Below are positions 12,017-23,427 of a stretch of DNA of 64,000 nt, piece by piece (positions within the stretch are counted from its first letter, which is position 1; each line of letters opens with the position of its first letter). Origin of the DNA: Hofstenia miamia. Its lineage: Eukaryota > Xenacoelomorpha > Acoela. The position numbers were made by a program, and so were the translations under genes. Location: positions 1,552,321 through 1,616,320 of the forward strand of contig SCFE01000004.1 of assembly GCA_004352715.1 (NCBI GenBank), in the 5' to 3' direction. The notes under the pieces are model-generated. The model saw only the letters and a list, made by a program, of their open reading frames with translations, searched no databases and was not told where the DNA came from.

Positions 12017-15000
12017 TAGGGTGGGTCATTTTTGGCTGTTTTACCAAAATTTTACAAAACTGCTATTGGCTATTTACAGAAAGTTGTGGAGGGTTACAAA
12101 ATTACTTATTACAAATTTTTAGCTCAATTAATTCATTTTTTAGCTGCTGCACAACAATTAAACATATGGGTTAATGACTTTTGCTGATTTTCTACCATAA
12201 TGCATCCATAAAGGGTTAATGAGATATAGAAATGAATTTGATTACATTTTTTAGTGTTAACAAAAGCATAATTGAGATTTCTGCAAATCTTGTGGATTAA
12301 TAACAATGTTTTGAGCTGCCACAAACAACAAAGTTAAAAAAACAGCCAATTTATTGATATATTTGTAGTAAATCTCTATTGTAACTGATCTGAAATTTGA
12401 TTGAAAATATTTTTAATTACTCTATTATGATTAAAATTGAAGAGGGCATATAAATCTAATAGTGTTTAAAAAAATTTTAAGAATCAGTAAAGATTTTAGG
12501 CTGCCACAATTAAGAATTTACTTTTTAATACAAGTCAGAAATTACCAAAAAAATAATCTTTTACCTATTTAAGAGTATGCACACAAAAATAATTCCAATT
12601 TGACAGTGTAATATAAAATCAAAGTTTACTGTTAACAATAAAAAAATAAAGATGAATTCAAAATCATTTAGCAACCTAATTATTATGATGGACCAATGAT
12701 TTGGAAACAAACTTGTGAAAGCAAATATTATAATGAACTAAGGCTTACTAAGTTAAGCAATGCCAAATTTATAATCATTTTTCAATTCAAAACATTGAAC
12801 TTTTTCTTGTGAAGCAAGTTTTGTGTGAATCAAGCCTTCTCTTGCTGAATGACTGCAAACTTTCATGGAAGACTCTGTCACTAATTTAATAGCTTGTTCT
12901 ACAGCTTGAGTATGACAAGGGTAAGGTACTGATGCAAAATATTCACAATTTAATATGTTGAAATCAATTGTTTCATCTGTTAAATTCATAACTAATGGTG
13001 GTTCAGTTATAAGTGTGATTTGCCAATCAATTAAGTTGGTATAATCATTACAAGTCATGTTTAATTTTGGAATCTTGAAATTATGAACATTTGATGAAAT
13101 ATTATTTCTATGACAATTCTTAATTTGTCTCCAACCAAGTTCTCTAATGTGAGGTCCTTTGTTGGCAATCATTGCTAAAAGTACATTTTCAGGGACAGAA
13201 AAATAAGCATTTCACTGAATCACCAGAAAAACAATTTTCTGGACACAATCTTCTTGTGTTTTAGTTCTTTGAATTGTCTTGAATAAATGTTTTGGCTCAT
13301 CTTGTACTGAACATTTAAGTTTTATAGCAAACCATATTGGCACATACACTTTCATCACAAAAACAGTAATCCATTTCAAATTATCTGAAGGTGATTCAGT
13401 TGCAGCATATAGTCACATAATTTCATTGGTTGTTGTAAGCCACCTTGAATGATTAAGATTTCCTGGAGATCAACATGCAAGAGTGTTGGATACAACCCCA
13501 TTTGAGATTCCTTGATGAATGTCATACATGTACTTTTGATCCTTACTTAAAGCTTTAACTGGAGTAAATTGTAGTTCAACAAAAATTGATCCAAATGATT
13601 TAATCAGTTGTTTTCCACAATCAGATAGTTATTTTCCAATAGGACCAGTGAAACAGTGTGGACCACTTGTTTTACCATCCATTGCTGCTAACAAATGACG
13701 AAGTGGAAGCTTGTTTGCATGCAGCATACAAACAAACCAATGCATTGGTTGCTCAATAGCTGAATCTAAATTTTTTATGATACCTCCTTTTGTCCCAGTA
13801 TTGACAACTGTTCCATCACATCCTATTGCAGCTAATAGAGTTGTTCCTACATTTCTATTTTCTAAAAACTTGAGAATTTCTTTGGCAATGGTAGCTGATG
13901 ATCCATTTTCTGGGGTGAAATGACCCATGTATTTAGAATTAGGTTCAGAAATTAATGATATGTGTTCCTCCATTGCATTTTTCTTGTGAAGTGATCCCCT
14001 AGCTTTTTCAATGAAATATGTGAAATCTCTCTTACCATCAAAATAGATGCTAGTGATTTCATCAATATTCCTAATCATGGTTTTTCTACATTTGCACCTT
14101 TTTCAAGGTACTTTACTTTTATCAACAACATAACTTTGATCATTTTCGTCAATTATTCTTAAGTCTTCTAAAAAGATGTTGACAGGAATGCTGCACTTCT
14201 GTCTGATAAACTAAATCTGTCACATATTTCTGCAAAAGAAGGTAAGGTTTTAGCAGATTTGGGTTATGCTAAAGGCAAAATTTTAGATGAGCCTTTGGCT
14301 GTGGTTTCAAAGTAGATTCTATTCAGTGTTGATTTTGGTGGCAGAAATTCATCAGCATCATTTGATTCTAAGATAGAAGAAGAACTGCTATCATTTTCAT
14401 CCAATAATATTTCAATGATATCATGAGAAGATTGAGAACTAATCAATTTGTTGATAGCAATTCACTAATTTCTGATAACTCTCAATCCCTTTTTGCTGTT
14501 TGTAAGATTTTAATAGGTTTCAGTATTTTTAATGGTATGACATTAGAAGTTTAGTTACTCTGGAATGTGTTACAGTTGGAATAGATGTTTTTTCATAAAT
14601 ATTCATGACTTTAGTTGCCACATTTTTGCAAATATCTGTAACTGCTAGTCCTTCTTTAGCAGTTTCTTACACTCTACTTTATGAAATAAAATACATTTCA
14701 AAACACAGTGATATGTTGGCAACAGATTCTCTGGTACATCAGAAACATTCTCAAAGAGTGGAAAGTTGTATGATTTCCATATTGATGCTGCCATATTGAA
14801 ACCACAACTGTATTCCAACACTGTCACTGGAACACTGTGTCTGGCATTGTGTGCACCACCTTGCATTATGCTGCTTTGCATGATTCAATATATAACATGT
14901 TTAGATCATGTTTGTAAGAGTGATTGAAAATAGGTAGTTTAACTTCTTTCATCATAATTGTTTGCAAAAAAACTAAAATTTCACTATATGCATGAAATAT

Positions 15001-15195
15001 ACATTTAAAAATGAATTTTTATTTATTTCACTTTTTATTTAAAATCTCTGGTAAAACTGAGTTTTATGTAAAATTGAACCTTATTGCAGCAGCTGAAAAT
15101 ATTGTTTGAATGGCCTGAAATTTTGATTATATTGTTTTTAGATGCTAATACAACCACATACAATTTTCAAAAATTTTGGTTTTTGACCCACCCTA
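12017..15195. mobile_element. 3,179-bp DNA transposon of unassigned family, complete ends
   Basis: Ends are perfect 12-bp inverted repeats: TAGGGTGGGTCA at 12,017-12,028 and TGACCCACCCTA at 15,184-15,195. Beyond 12 bp both ends carry an ACCAAAATTTT block, so the inverted repeat extends imperfectly to roughly 40 bp. It is flanked by the 8-bp direct repeat ATGTATAG. Inside is one minus-strand transposase-like gene in decayed form. An 8-bp duplication is shared by hAT, P and a few other superfamilies; the transposase has a CxxH block and an RW block reminiscent of hAT-type RNase H-like enzymes, but I cannot assign it. Confidence 0.85.
12753..14446 (-). pseudogene. transposase-like pseudogene of the 12,017-15,195 element
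   Basis: Minus-strand blocks at 14,446-14,264, 14,078-13,629 and 13,172-12,753, linked by stretches that stay protein-like apart from stops. I recognise it as an uncharacterised protein family spread through invertebrate genomes. In the 14,078-13,629 block D88 lies in GCDGTVVNTG and C117-x2-H120 in WFVCMLHANKLPLRHL, followed by GPIGK. Further on: LNHSRWLTTTNEIM (RW block), IRELGWRQI, a LIDW...TEPP block and YPCHTQAVEQAIKLVTE, whose Glu may be the third acidic residue. D...CxxH...RW...E order suggests an RNase H-fold DDE transposase with an insertion domain; that is inference. Several stops and frameshifts (for example after GPIGK) make this copy dead. Confidence 0.65.
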
Positions 15196-15203
15196 ATGTA
15201 TAG
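15196..15203. repeat. right 8-bp target-site duplication ATGTATAG
   Basis: Exact partner of 12,009-12,016. Confidence 0.85.
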
Positions 15204-15484
15204 TCTCCAGATTCAGATTTCTTTATAAAAAAGACACATAATTCAGACAATTTATTTGCCCTAACTCCATCTTGATTTTGGCATTTTTCATTTGATGTGT
15301 TGCTTGTGCTGCTGATACACAATCTGAAGAAGTGATAGTTTCCAAAAATGCCTTCATCTGAGCGAATTTTTGGCTATAAATGAAATGCATTTAAGCCAAG
15401 ATCCCCAACAAATATTAACTGGTATTTCAAATTTTGAGTTATTTTTTACTCAAAACTGTTCCAAGACTTTGTTGTGTTTGAATA

Positions 15485-15839
15485 CCTTTGTAACAAATTT
15501 TACCAAATTTGCAGCACCCAGTGAGTTGGTGTGGACAGCCACACAGCAATTGTGTAATAAATATGAAATGCAGGTAACATGCACAATTATTAGGTACATC
15601 ACTTTGAGACTTGTTGTCACTGTGATTTTATATGATGCCCCATCATTAAAANNNNNNNNNNNNNNNNNNNNNCCTTTGTAACAAATTTTACCAAATTTGC
15701 AGCACCCAGTGAGTTGGTGTGGACAGCCACACAGCAATTGTGTAATAAATATGAAATGCAGGTAACATGCACAATTATTAGGTACATCACTTTGAGACTT
15801 GTTGTCACTGTGATTTTATATGATGCCCCATCATTCAAA
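15485..15839. repeat. about 167-bp direct duplication around a 21-N gap (assembly artefact)
   Basis: 15,485-15,651 recurs at 15,673-15,839 after N at 15,652-15,672, with a one-base difference at the edge. Confidence 0.8.
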
Positions 15840-16052
15840 AATAAATGGAATTTTTTATATTTGGTAACAAGCCCAATATTTGTAAGTGTGCTAATAATGG
15901 CTTGTTGTACCAAAATACCATTAGGAGATTATTTTTCTTCTGCAAGATTAATCAGATAGGGTTCATGCTGTTTTTTTGGTCAAATTTCCCAGCAATGTGG
16001 CACAACATTTTCTGACTCTGTATTTGGCCTTGTCAAACTCTATATAAAATGT

Positions 16053-16424
16053 TCAAAATTTTTCTTCAGTTTTTGTGAATACACATAGGTTGAATAACTT
16101 GTCAACAATATGGATACAGATAGAATTGGCCTTTTGAATGATTTTTCCAAAAAGCCTTTCAATGCCATGTTGCCAGGGAGAAATTGGCAAAAGTGCTTCT
16201 ATCCATGCAGATGTAAGGTCTAAGGTGAATTTATCTTCTATGTGATTTCCTGATTGGTTTAGAATTATAATGGTTGATTGACATTGGGAGGGAATTTGCT
16301 CAGCCCTTTGATGGGCTTGGCCATTAACAAAATCCTTAATATAGTTTGATTTACTGCAAATAGAGCAAAAAACATTGAATTTTACACTAACCTGATCCAG
16401 TATTTGAAAAACAAGCACCATCAT
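16053..16424 (-). CDS. unrecognised coding-like frame, 123 codons
   Basis: A stop-free minus-strand frame with non-low-complexity composition: a CSICSK Cys pair, then RAEQIPSQCQSTIIIL and LLPISPWQHGIERLFGK. I do not recognise it. It lies in the TE island between the unassigned transposon and a LINE RT scrap, and the minus-strand text toward 15,200 stays partly protein-like, so it may be part of an older element that received the 12,017 insertion. No start or stop can be chosen with confidence. Confidence 0.35.
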   Translation of the reverse strand: MMVLVFQILDQVSVKFNVFCSICSKSNYIKDFVNGQAHQRAEQIPSQCQSTIIILNQSGNHIEDKFTLDLTSAWIEALLPISPWQHGIERLFGKIIQKANSICIHIVDKLFNLCVFTKTEEKF

Positions 16425-17149
16425 ATTATTGACTGAATGTTCTGACTAGATACCAGAGCCATTGTAATGCAGCAATTTGAGTGTGAATAAGCCAAACTTC
16501 AAATGCAATAGTCAACAGTGTGCAATAAGCAAATACAAGGTTTACACAAGGCCTGTTTTCATATTGGCCTGGATAGAATTTAAATCACACACTGTGTAAC
16601 ATACATCACAATGTTCAATAATTTTCAACTATTTTCAGCAATATTCAGCATGTTTGCACAGCAAAAATTTACAATTCCTATTCACAAGATAGTTGATCAA
16701 ATAGTGTTGGAGCACACACTGAAAATGTCTCCTTGTTCTGGGTATGATGAGCAACTCAGTTAGTTGTAAAGGCCATATTCAATGCAAGCATTTCCAAGTT
16801 AATAGGCAAATTTTGCACGTAATCCTCTATTTCACTCTCAACCAGTGCTGGAGATATTCTTTCCTAGTAGTCTAGATTTAAAGGTAATCTGGAACATCTG
16901 TTTTGAACAGTTTGAAGGCATTTCAAATGACAAGATCCATTTTTATGTAGTTGACCATTGTGTACATCAATGCATAATAATAACAATTGTACAAGCTTAT
17001 TAGTACTTGTAACATTTAAATGTTTTGATATCTTAGCAATGTTTCTTAAGATGAAACTTAATGATTTTTTTTATATCCAATTGTGGTCTCATCAACATGC
17101 TACTGTCAAACATGCAGATTCATATTAGGATCACAACCTGAAGCACTAC

Positions 17150-17540
17150 TAGCTATGCTTAAAAACGTTGTCTTCCCATCATTGAGAAATAAGAAGTCAC
17201 ATTTCATCAATTGAGATAGCTCCTCAATTATCATGAAGAGATAGTTATTTGGTGTGTCATCAGCATACATATGATGAGGTATTTTATAAGAAGTTAGAAA
17301 CTGTGATATAATGAGATATAAATAATGAACAAGATTGGGACTAAAACTGAACCCTGTAGAACTCCATGTGGTGATGTTTCTTAATGAGAATTGACTCCAT
17401 TCACTACAACAAAATGATTGTGATCACTGAAATATTATTTAAACCATTTAAATGCAGATCCTTGAACTGCAATTTTCCCAAGTATATTTAAAAGAAGACC
17501 ATGATTTAGCAATAGCTTTAGACTAAAATGGATTTTTGTT
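17150..17540 (-). pseudogene. LINE reverse transcriptase fragment
   Basis: Minus-strand reading downward gives NHGLLLNILGKIAVQGSAFKW, a stop, YFSDHNHFVVVNGV, then GVLQGSVLVPILFIIYISL (17,366-17,328, the PQGS...GP.LF block) and, after a frameshift, HHMYADDT with the YADD box at 17,267-17,256. These are RT motifs A-downstream, B and C in order. Pro of PQGS is Leu and a stop splits the thumb-side text, so it is dead. It is a different LINE lineage from the two CR1-like copies. Confidence 0.65.
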
Positions 17541-17579
17541 AATAAATATTGTTTTGCTTTTTCTATTATTGCTTGATTA

Positions 17580-18253
17580 ATCCAAGCTTAGATAACAATA
17601 GACCACTAGGATTGGATTGAAGCCCAAATCCCAGTGTCACAAGAGACATTGTTGACATTGTTTGATCCTGTTTCTTACTCTAATATGCTACCCCCTAACA
17701 AATAGGATTTTTTATTAACAAAAGCTCACATCTTGTTGCAACTATGGCATGGATAACTGTAGAATTTAAGTTAAGTTCTTAATAGGGAATTGTACTTGTT
17801 GTTATTTTCTGCTTGGAGTTTTTTTGTTTTAAGCCATTCACTAATTGCATATTTTAACTTCATTTATATCTAGTGTTATTCAACTACACATTTAACACCC
17901 AGTGTGGATAATACTATTATACTAGATGTGAAATACAAGTTTATTAACATTATTTTAATGCTAGGACTGCAATCATTGTTGAATAGAACATTAATGCAGT
18001 AAATATTTAGAACCTTTCTGTCATTTTGTTGAAATAATCCTTACTGTTACTTTAAGCCTATAGCAAAAACTGAGTAATTAATGTTATTATTTTTTCAAAT
18101 ATAAGTCATTACATTAGAGTTACTTTATTAAGCAACATTATCTTAGTTAGACTTAGGGTAAGTTGTGAGACATTGATAAATTATAATAACCTTTTTCTAA
18201 ATCTTCTAAATTGAAATAATTTCTCCAAGAGAGAAAGTTGTTTTGACAATAGT
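17580..18253. other. no gene seen
   Basis: AT-rich CpG-poor sequence without a coding-like frame up to the left TIR at 18,254. Confidence 0.5.
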
Positions 18254-18428
18254 GGGCTATTCACGAAATTTAGATTTTGAAATAAAACCAAAAAATTGAA
18301 AGATTATAAGATTAGTTATTAAAATGATTTGTACCTGCAAAAAATTTTTGTTATATTAAGGAGCTTTTGAAGAAATAAAACTGTAATCCCATTACACCAA
18401 CATGATTGGTTTGATGTCATCAGCCATA
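18254..18428 (+). repeat. left 175-bp terminal inverted repeat
   Basis: Inverse of 20,189-20,363, with differences such as GATGTCATC against GACGTCATC (a CpG to TpG change). Confidence 0.85.
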
Positions 18429-18461
18429 CAAAACCTCATTAGCAAATTTGAAGTCATTTTA

Positions 18462-18641
18462 ATGATGGATTTTCTCAAAGCAAATAGCAATAACTTGCCA
18501 GTTATTACTGATGCAATGATAGCAGATTATTTTTCAACATCACCTGCTTTCAGTATTCCTGGTTTTTCAAATACAAAGGCTAAGAGAGCAGCCCAGAGCA
18601 ATTATGGGGAGGAAGCCATTGGCTATGTTGAAGTGAAATAG
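18462..18641 (+). pseudogene. N-terminal remnant of YqaJ/SWIM-type transposon protein
   Basis: Frame open from 18,402; ATG at 18,462 or 18,465 (MMDFLKANS) is the likely start because the 18,402 ATG lies inside the TIR. It reads LPVITDAMIADYF, then SNTKAKRAAQSNYGEEAIGYVEVK and a stop. This resembles the start of the SWIM-finger/YqaJ-nuclease protein found in THAP-DDE transposons (consensus of the type ...YGDDAIGYVEV...). In that family the SWIM zinc finger and the RecB/YqaJ-like nuclease follow; here nothing follows the stop, so the catalytic part is deleted. Family recognised from memory. Confidence 0.55.
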
Positions 18642-18702
18642 ATCAGTAATATTGTAATATATATTTACTTTCAATTTAAAAATGTATGAATAAAATCTAA
18701 AA

Positions 18703-20159
18703 CTAAATTTTACTAATTTTATTCTGCAATTTGCACAAATCACACGCTATTTTACAAAAGTCATCTAATAGATATAGAACATTAATTTGTGTGCAAGCAT
18801 GTGGGGACAATGCCTTAAATTCTCTAATTCTGCAAATAACATGTTCAATGTTTATTCTGTTGGCAGAAACCACTTTAGTAAATATAGCTTCTTCTTTTTT
18901 CATAGGTTTCCCAGCAAATACAGATGGTGGGCAAGAGAGTTTGCAGCTTTTTAAATGGAGTTCAGCTTCTAAAGATTTAAAACATCTGTCTGCCAATACC
19001 TCTGATTATGGAGGGAGCATATTTAAATAATCACTTTGCAAAACAATTTCAATATCTGATATTCTACCTCCAAATGCGTCTGATACATAGTTTATAAAGC
19101 TCTCAGGGGTGCATGAGACCAAAAATTTCATTATGTTGCAATGTTTATGGGCAGACCATTTCAAACTTTGGGTGACTGGATCAGATGATTTTTGAATTTC
19201 TACTTCAAAACAGTCTATTATTCAGTTAATGTGAGGAAAGTGACATTGGAATGAGTGGGGAATATTAATTTGAACAGCAAAATTTGGGGGGAAAATAAAT
19301 GAATCACTTTAGTAAACAGGCAACTTCAGGTGCCTTCATACAAAGGACTCTAGACACAGTTGATTGTGAGATGGTGAAAATATCTGCTATTTCTTTGTTG
19401 GTTGAATTTTTTCATACCTTCAGTAAAACAATCAACATGCAGTTTAAATTTGAAAGTGAGTCAAATTGATTTGGAATAAGAACTGAGCAATGACATGCAA
19501 AATAGCGATATTCTGTTTGTGTACACCAAAATACTGCAATGGATCACATAAAAAATGGTCACAATATCCTCAGCAGAATCAGAGTCTGTACTTGGTGCAT
19601 ATTTGCTTGTAGATTTCTCTGAAAAATCAGTGCTCAGCAGATCACTGGAAAATGACATAACATTAGTCTGTGTAGAAACACTTTCATTGTGATTAAATGT
19701 TTAATTTTTTTTAGAATAGCATGCAACAAATGTCTGGCAAGCTTTGTCATTATCAACTTGTGTTGCAACTGTGATATTACTGGAACTTTCATAATTTTTA
19801 AGTATTTCCAAAACTTTTCTCTTGGAAGCATGGAGTTCAGATTTAACTCTAGGAGCAAATGTAGAAGCCATTCTTTTTTGGCATTGAAAAAAGCATGGTA
19901 TAACATTATCTTTTAGTCTCTTTGGGCTGTTCATTAAAACAACTTCACGATAATTGGCCAAATCTTCCTCCAAATTAAAGTACTCATCACATGCGTACAG
20001 TGTATACATTGCAGGGTTTCTTGCATCTATATGTTTTGCAGTGGAAAACCAACACTTTCTTATACATAGCTTTTTGGGAATAGAAATGAACCTACAACTT
20101 GAATTGTTTGTAGTATATCTACAGCAAGGCACAAAACAGCACTTTCTTTGCAAACTCAT
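18703..20159 (-). pseudogene. THAP-domain DDE_Tnp_4-type transposase pseudogene
   Basis: ATG at 20,159 starts MSLQRKCCFVPCC, a THAP zinc-finger opening, followed by ACDEYFNLEEDL where THAP domains have C-x2-H-F; the zinc-ligand His is Tyr here (CAC to TAC). Next, at 19,402-19,345, NKEIADIFTISQSTVSRVL is a helix-turn-helix. IIDCFEVEI (Asp codon 19,215-19,213) is the first catalytic Asp; the SDAFGGRISD block follows; ADRCF (18,996-18,982) holds the second Asp; INIEHVICRIREF (Glu 18,846-18,844) the Glu. All three catalytic acids thus survive although frameshifts and stops separate the blocks. Product would bind the TIRs and cut DNA. Related to HARBI1/ISL2EU transposases. Confidence 0.75.
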
Positions 20160-20188
20160 AACAAAGAACTTATGCTAATATAGTTTCA

Positions 20189-20363
20189 TATGGCTGATGA
20201 CGTCAAACCAATCATGTTGATATAATGGGATTACAGTTTTATTTCTTCAATAGCTCCTAAACAAAACAAAAATATTTTGCAGGTACAAAAAATTTTAATA
20301 ACTAATCTTATAGTCTTTCAATTTTTTGAATTTATTTCAAAATCTAAATTTCGTGAATAGCCC
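20189..20363 (-). repeat. right 175-bp terminal inverted repeat
   Basis: Partner of 18,254-18,428; CpG frequency returns to background directly beyond it. Confidence 0.85.
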
Positions 20364-23004
20364 CCATTCTAAAGAAACCTAGATGCTTCAGAAACAAGGC
20401 AAGTTAAGTTAGGGAACTTCTTACCAAAACTAAATCAAGTTCATGGCTAAAGATTTAAGGTTTATTTGTGAGTTCACAATCTCTAATAAAAAGAGCAGAG
20501 TTATTTAGATTATTTAAACAAAAATAACTTATGTCCCTTGCTTTGGCTTCCCTAACTTCGGCAACCCAACTGTTTGAAAACGTTTATGATTGCTGGCCAA
20601 CATTACAAATTATTAAGAAACATAACATTTGCACATGCCACTACTATCACAATACCTATAAGATGTTGAGTTGATAATTTACCAAGGTATTTTGTACCCA
20701 TAATTACAGAGATATTTTAAAATTTGTTAGAATTAGTTTTTTGAAAACTGGCATTATTTTGTGCTAAGCATATTCACAAACATAATAGAATTCATGAATT
20801 AATACAAATTTAGAAGTTTAGTTAATGTTTAAACATAGTGGAATTTTTGCAGACTGAAGCATTTTTCATTGATAGAAATCAAATGTGAACATTGAAGTCT
20901 AATGATAATTTTTAATTATAAAACGGAAATATTTATATAATGGTACAATTTTGCCATTAATATCAGTTTTGTGTTTTAGGTCGAAGTTGTAATTTGATGA
21001 AATGTAATTAGGTTTAGTTTTAACAGATTTTACTAATACTCCTAAATCTTTACATTATTTACTCATGGGAATGCTAATTATATTTATCATAGAAGTAGTG
21101 GTTGCTATTATCTTCTTCTTAAGTCAAGGGGATATATTCATAAATTCTTGCTGAAATTTTAATTCGACAAATATTTAATGAATTTATCGTTTTTCTTAGT
21201 CTTTAAAATTCATAATCTTAATGATTTTCTATCTCACTGGAGTAGAGTTAATGAATGGATCTATCTTATATAAAGTTTTCATAGTTTGTTATGTATTCTT
21301 TCGAAATATATTTTTTGCCACCCACCATTCCGAAAATGCAATAAATACGAAACCTAGATGTAGACTTTGTTGAGCGTTTTAGTCAAGGATGCATATTTAT
21401 TATAAATATTATACATTAGATTCTTCTTGCTAAATATTATGTTGTTTTTAAAATGGCTTCGAAATGTAACAATATTTGCCTTAATTCTGGAGTTTTTATA
21501 ATTTTCCTCAAACAGGATTATGAATGCAAGTTAAACGAATTGCTAGTTTACAACTGGCATTTAAATAATTTTTATTTGTAATTGTCGATTTTGTAGAAGC
21601 TTTTTATTCAATTGGTCTAATTTACTCATGTAAGCCACAAAAATCATTCAAAAGCAAATGGTTTTTAAACAGTTGTTTTTCACTGGGAAAGTTTAAGATG
21701 TAAGCATATTAAGTGTTAATTCGTTACTAAATCTACGAGTCTTTATTGTGAGCAGAATTATCTGTTTATTTAGAATAAAACCAATAATAATAATTTTGAA
21801 ATAAATTTCAGTATAAATATCAATGTACATATACATTATTAAATATTGACTTTATGATTAGTAATACATTAATTATTTTGTATTTCTTGCATTGTTTTGT
21901 ATTCAATGATTTCAAAGCTATAATTAAATATCGATTATTTCTTTACATTGTTTGTTAATATTGTATTTCGAATTTTTAGCAACTATTAGTGTAATCTTAT
22001 TACGCTGGTTGTTATTCTACAAGCATTTGTACCCAAAAAATTTGATGAAGACAAAAGTTGCTCAGGTAGCAACACATGTATTAAAAAAAAATTTCAAAAA
22101 TCTCCCCCAAACATTAGTAATTCATAGCTCTTTCAAATCTAGTAGTCCATATTTCATATCAACCTGAATGTTACTCTTAATACCCAGTGGTACAGAAACT
22201 ATACCATCTTTAAGAATTAAGTCTGCGTGCTCCTCACCGGCTTAAGTTTTGAACCATCAACATAAATGCTTTACCATAGTCATTTATTATATAGTTATCA
22301 AAATTTCAAGGCCTTATTTTGTATTTTATACCGTATTAGTATTATTTGTTCATTTGATTGTTTCAGAGAACATGTGATATGAGATGTTTTGTGATATCTG
22401 TCTGCTGTTACCTAAATTGAAACAACTAAAATTAACATTTTCTGCAATAGGTGCTTGATGGTACACAATTTTGACCACCTCAATTAAACGTTCAAAATTA
22501 TGAGATATTCACTATATCTTGTTGTATGAGGTATTCTAAGCATAATTCGTAGCTTGAACCAGAAAATCTGTTTGTTACGGCATCGCCAATTTTTGTCAAG
22601 TTAATCTGTTGTTATTCTATGAATTAATGACTCCAAAAATTGTCAATAAAGTCTGTTTCAAGCATCGAATTTTTCCTTTTTTTACAATGGGTATCCGCAA
22701 TGATAAGATCAGTTATAATGTAAAAATACTAAAATACCAACTTCATAATTTCATTCATAATGTCACCACGTATAAATTTAGAATCAGCTATTCGTTAGTG
22801 CATGTTGAAACTTATAACACAGTTTTGTAAATGTAAATTTATATTGATTTTTGACCCAATAAATTTGAGGTAATAAGTATTTTATTAATATTAGAGCTCT
22901 GGTAAATTTGCCCTTTACCGAAAATGCAATTTATGTAATTTTGGTCAATTTGGATTTTTAAGTGTTATTAGTAGGTTGCTTGATACAGTACATCTGAGTT
23001 TAAA
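20364..23004. other. no gene seen
   Basis: AT-rich sequence with normal CpG frequency. Short frames at 21,952-22,167 and 22,609-22,830 have no motif. Confidence 0.5.
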
Positions 23005-23213
23005 TAATAATAATAATAATTATTATTATTGTTTGCTCTCGTCGAGAACGGTCGGGTCTCGAGCGCGCTCTCTGATTCGATGCGCAATGATTTGTTTGGC
23101 GGCGCTACATCCCTGGACGCGGCAATTCAATTTATTGAAAACAAGAAGAAAACGCCGCTCCATCAGATGTTTGCAAAGCTAAACAAAGACACTGCAGCAG
23201 AAGCCCTTCTTNA

Positions 23214-23246
<33 letters not shown>
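23005..23246. repeat. (AAT/ATT)n microsatellites at LINE 5' end, interrupted by an N
   Basis: (TAA)n(TTA)n at 23,005-23,030 and (ATT)n at 23,213-23,246 precede the two copies of the ORF1 5' end. The second array runs straight into the ORF1 ATG. Confidence 0.9.
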
Positions 23247-23427
23247 GTTTGCTCTCGTCGAGAACGGTCGGGTCTCGAGCGCGCTCTCTGATTCGATGCG
23301 CAATGATTTGTTTGGCGGCGCTACATCCCTGGACGCGGCAATTCAATTTATTGAAAACAAGAAGAAAACGCCGCTCCATCAGATGTTTGCAAAGCTAAAC
23401 AAAGACACTGCAGCAGAAGCCCTTCTT
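23031..23427 (+). repeat. 181-bp direct duplication of ORF1 5' end around a single N (assembly artefact)
   Basis: 23,031-23,211 recurs at 23,247-23,427, with N at 23,212. Only the second copy has an ATG (23,245); the first has TTG. Confidence 0.8.

Larger units (their letters stand above)
9361..20340. other. CpG-depleted, TpG/CpA-rich TE island
   Basis: By eye I find about 15 CpG dinucleotides in these 11 kb, and none between about 10,050 and 13,698. Flanking DNA has one every 60-150 bases. TG and CA steps are abundant, as expected if methylated CpG decayed by deamination. The right edge coincides with the end of the TIR element at 20,363. Confidence 0.75.
18254..20363. mobile_element. 2.1-kb THAP-DDE plus YqaJ-type transposon with 175-bp TIRs (ISL2EU-like)
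   Basis: Inverted repeats at 18,254-18,428 and 20,189-20,363 start with GGGCTATTCACGAAATTTAG and run 175 bp each with scattered mismatches. They enclose a minus-strand THAP-DDE transposase and a plus-strand N-terminal piece of a YqaJ/SWIM-like protein, so the two genes converge. Transposase plus YqaJ-type nuclease is the known content of ISL2EU elements, relatives of PIF/Harbinger. A 2-bp AT target duplication is possible but not demonstrable. At 2.1 kb the element is short: most of the YqaJ gene is gone. Confidence 0.75.
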
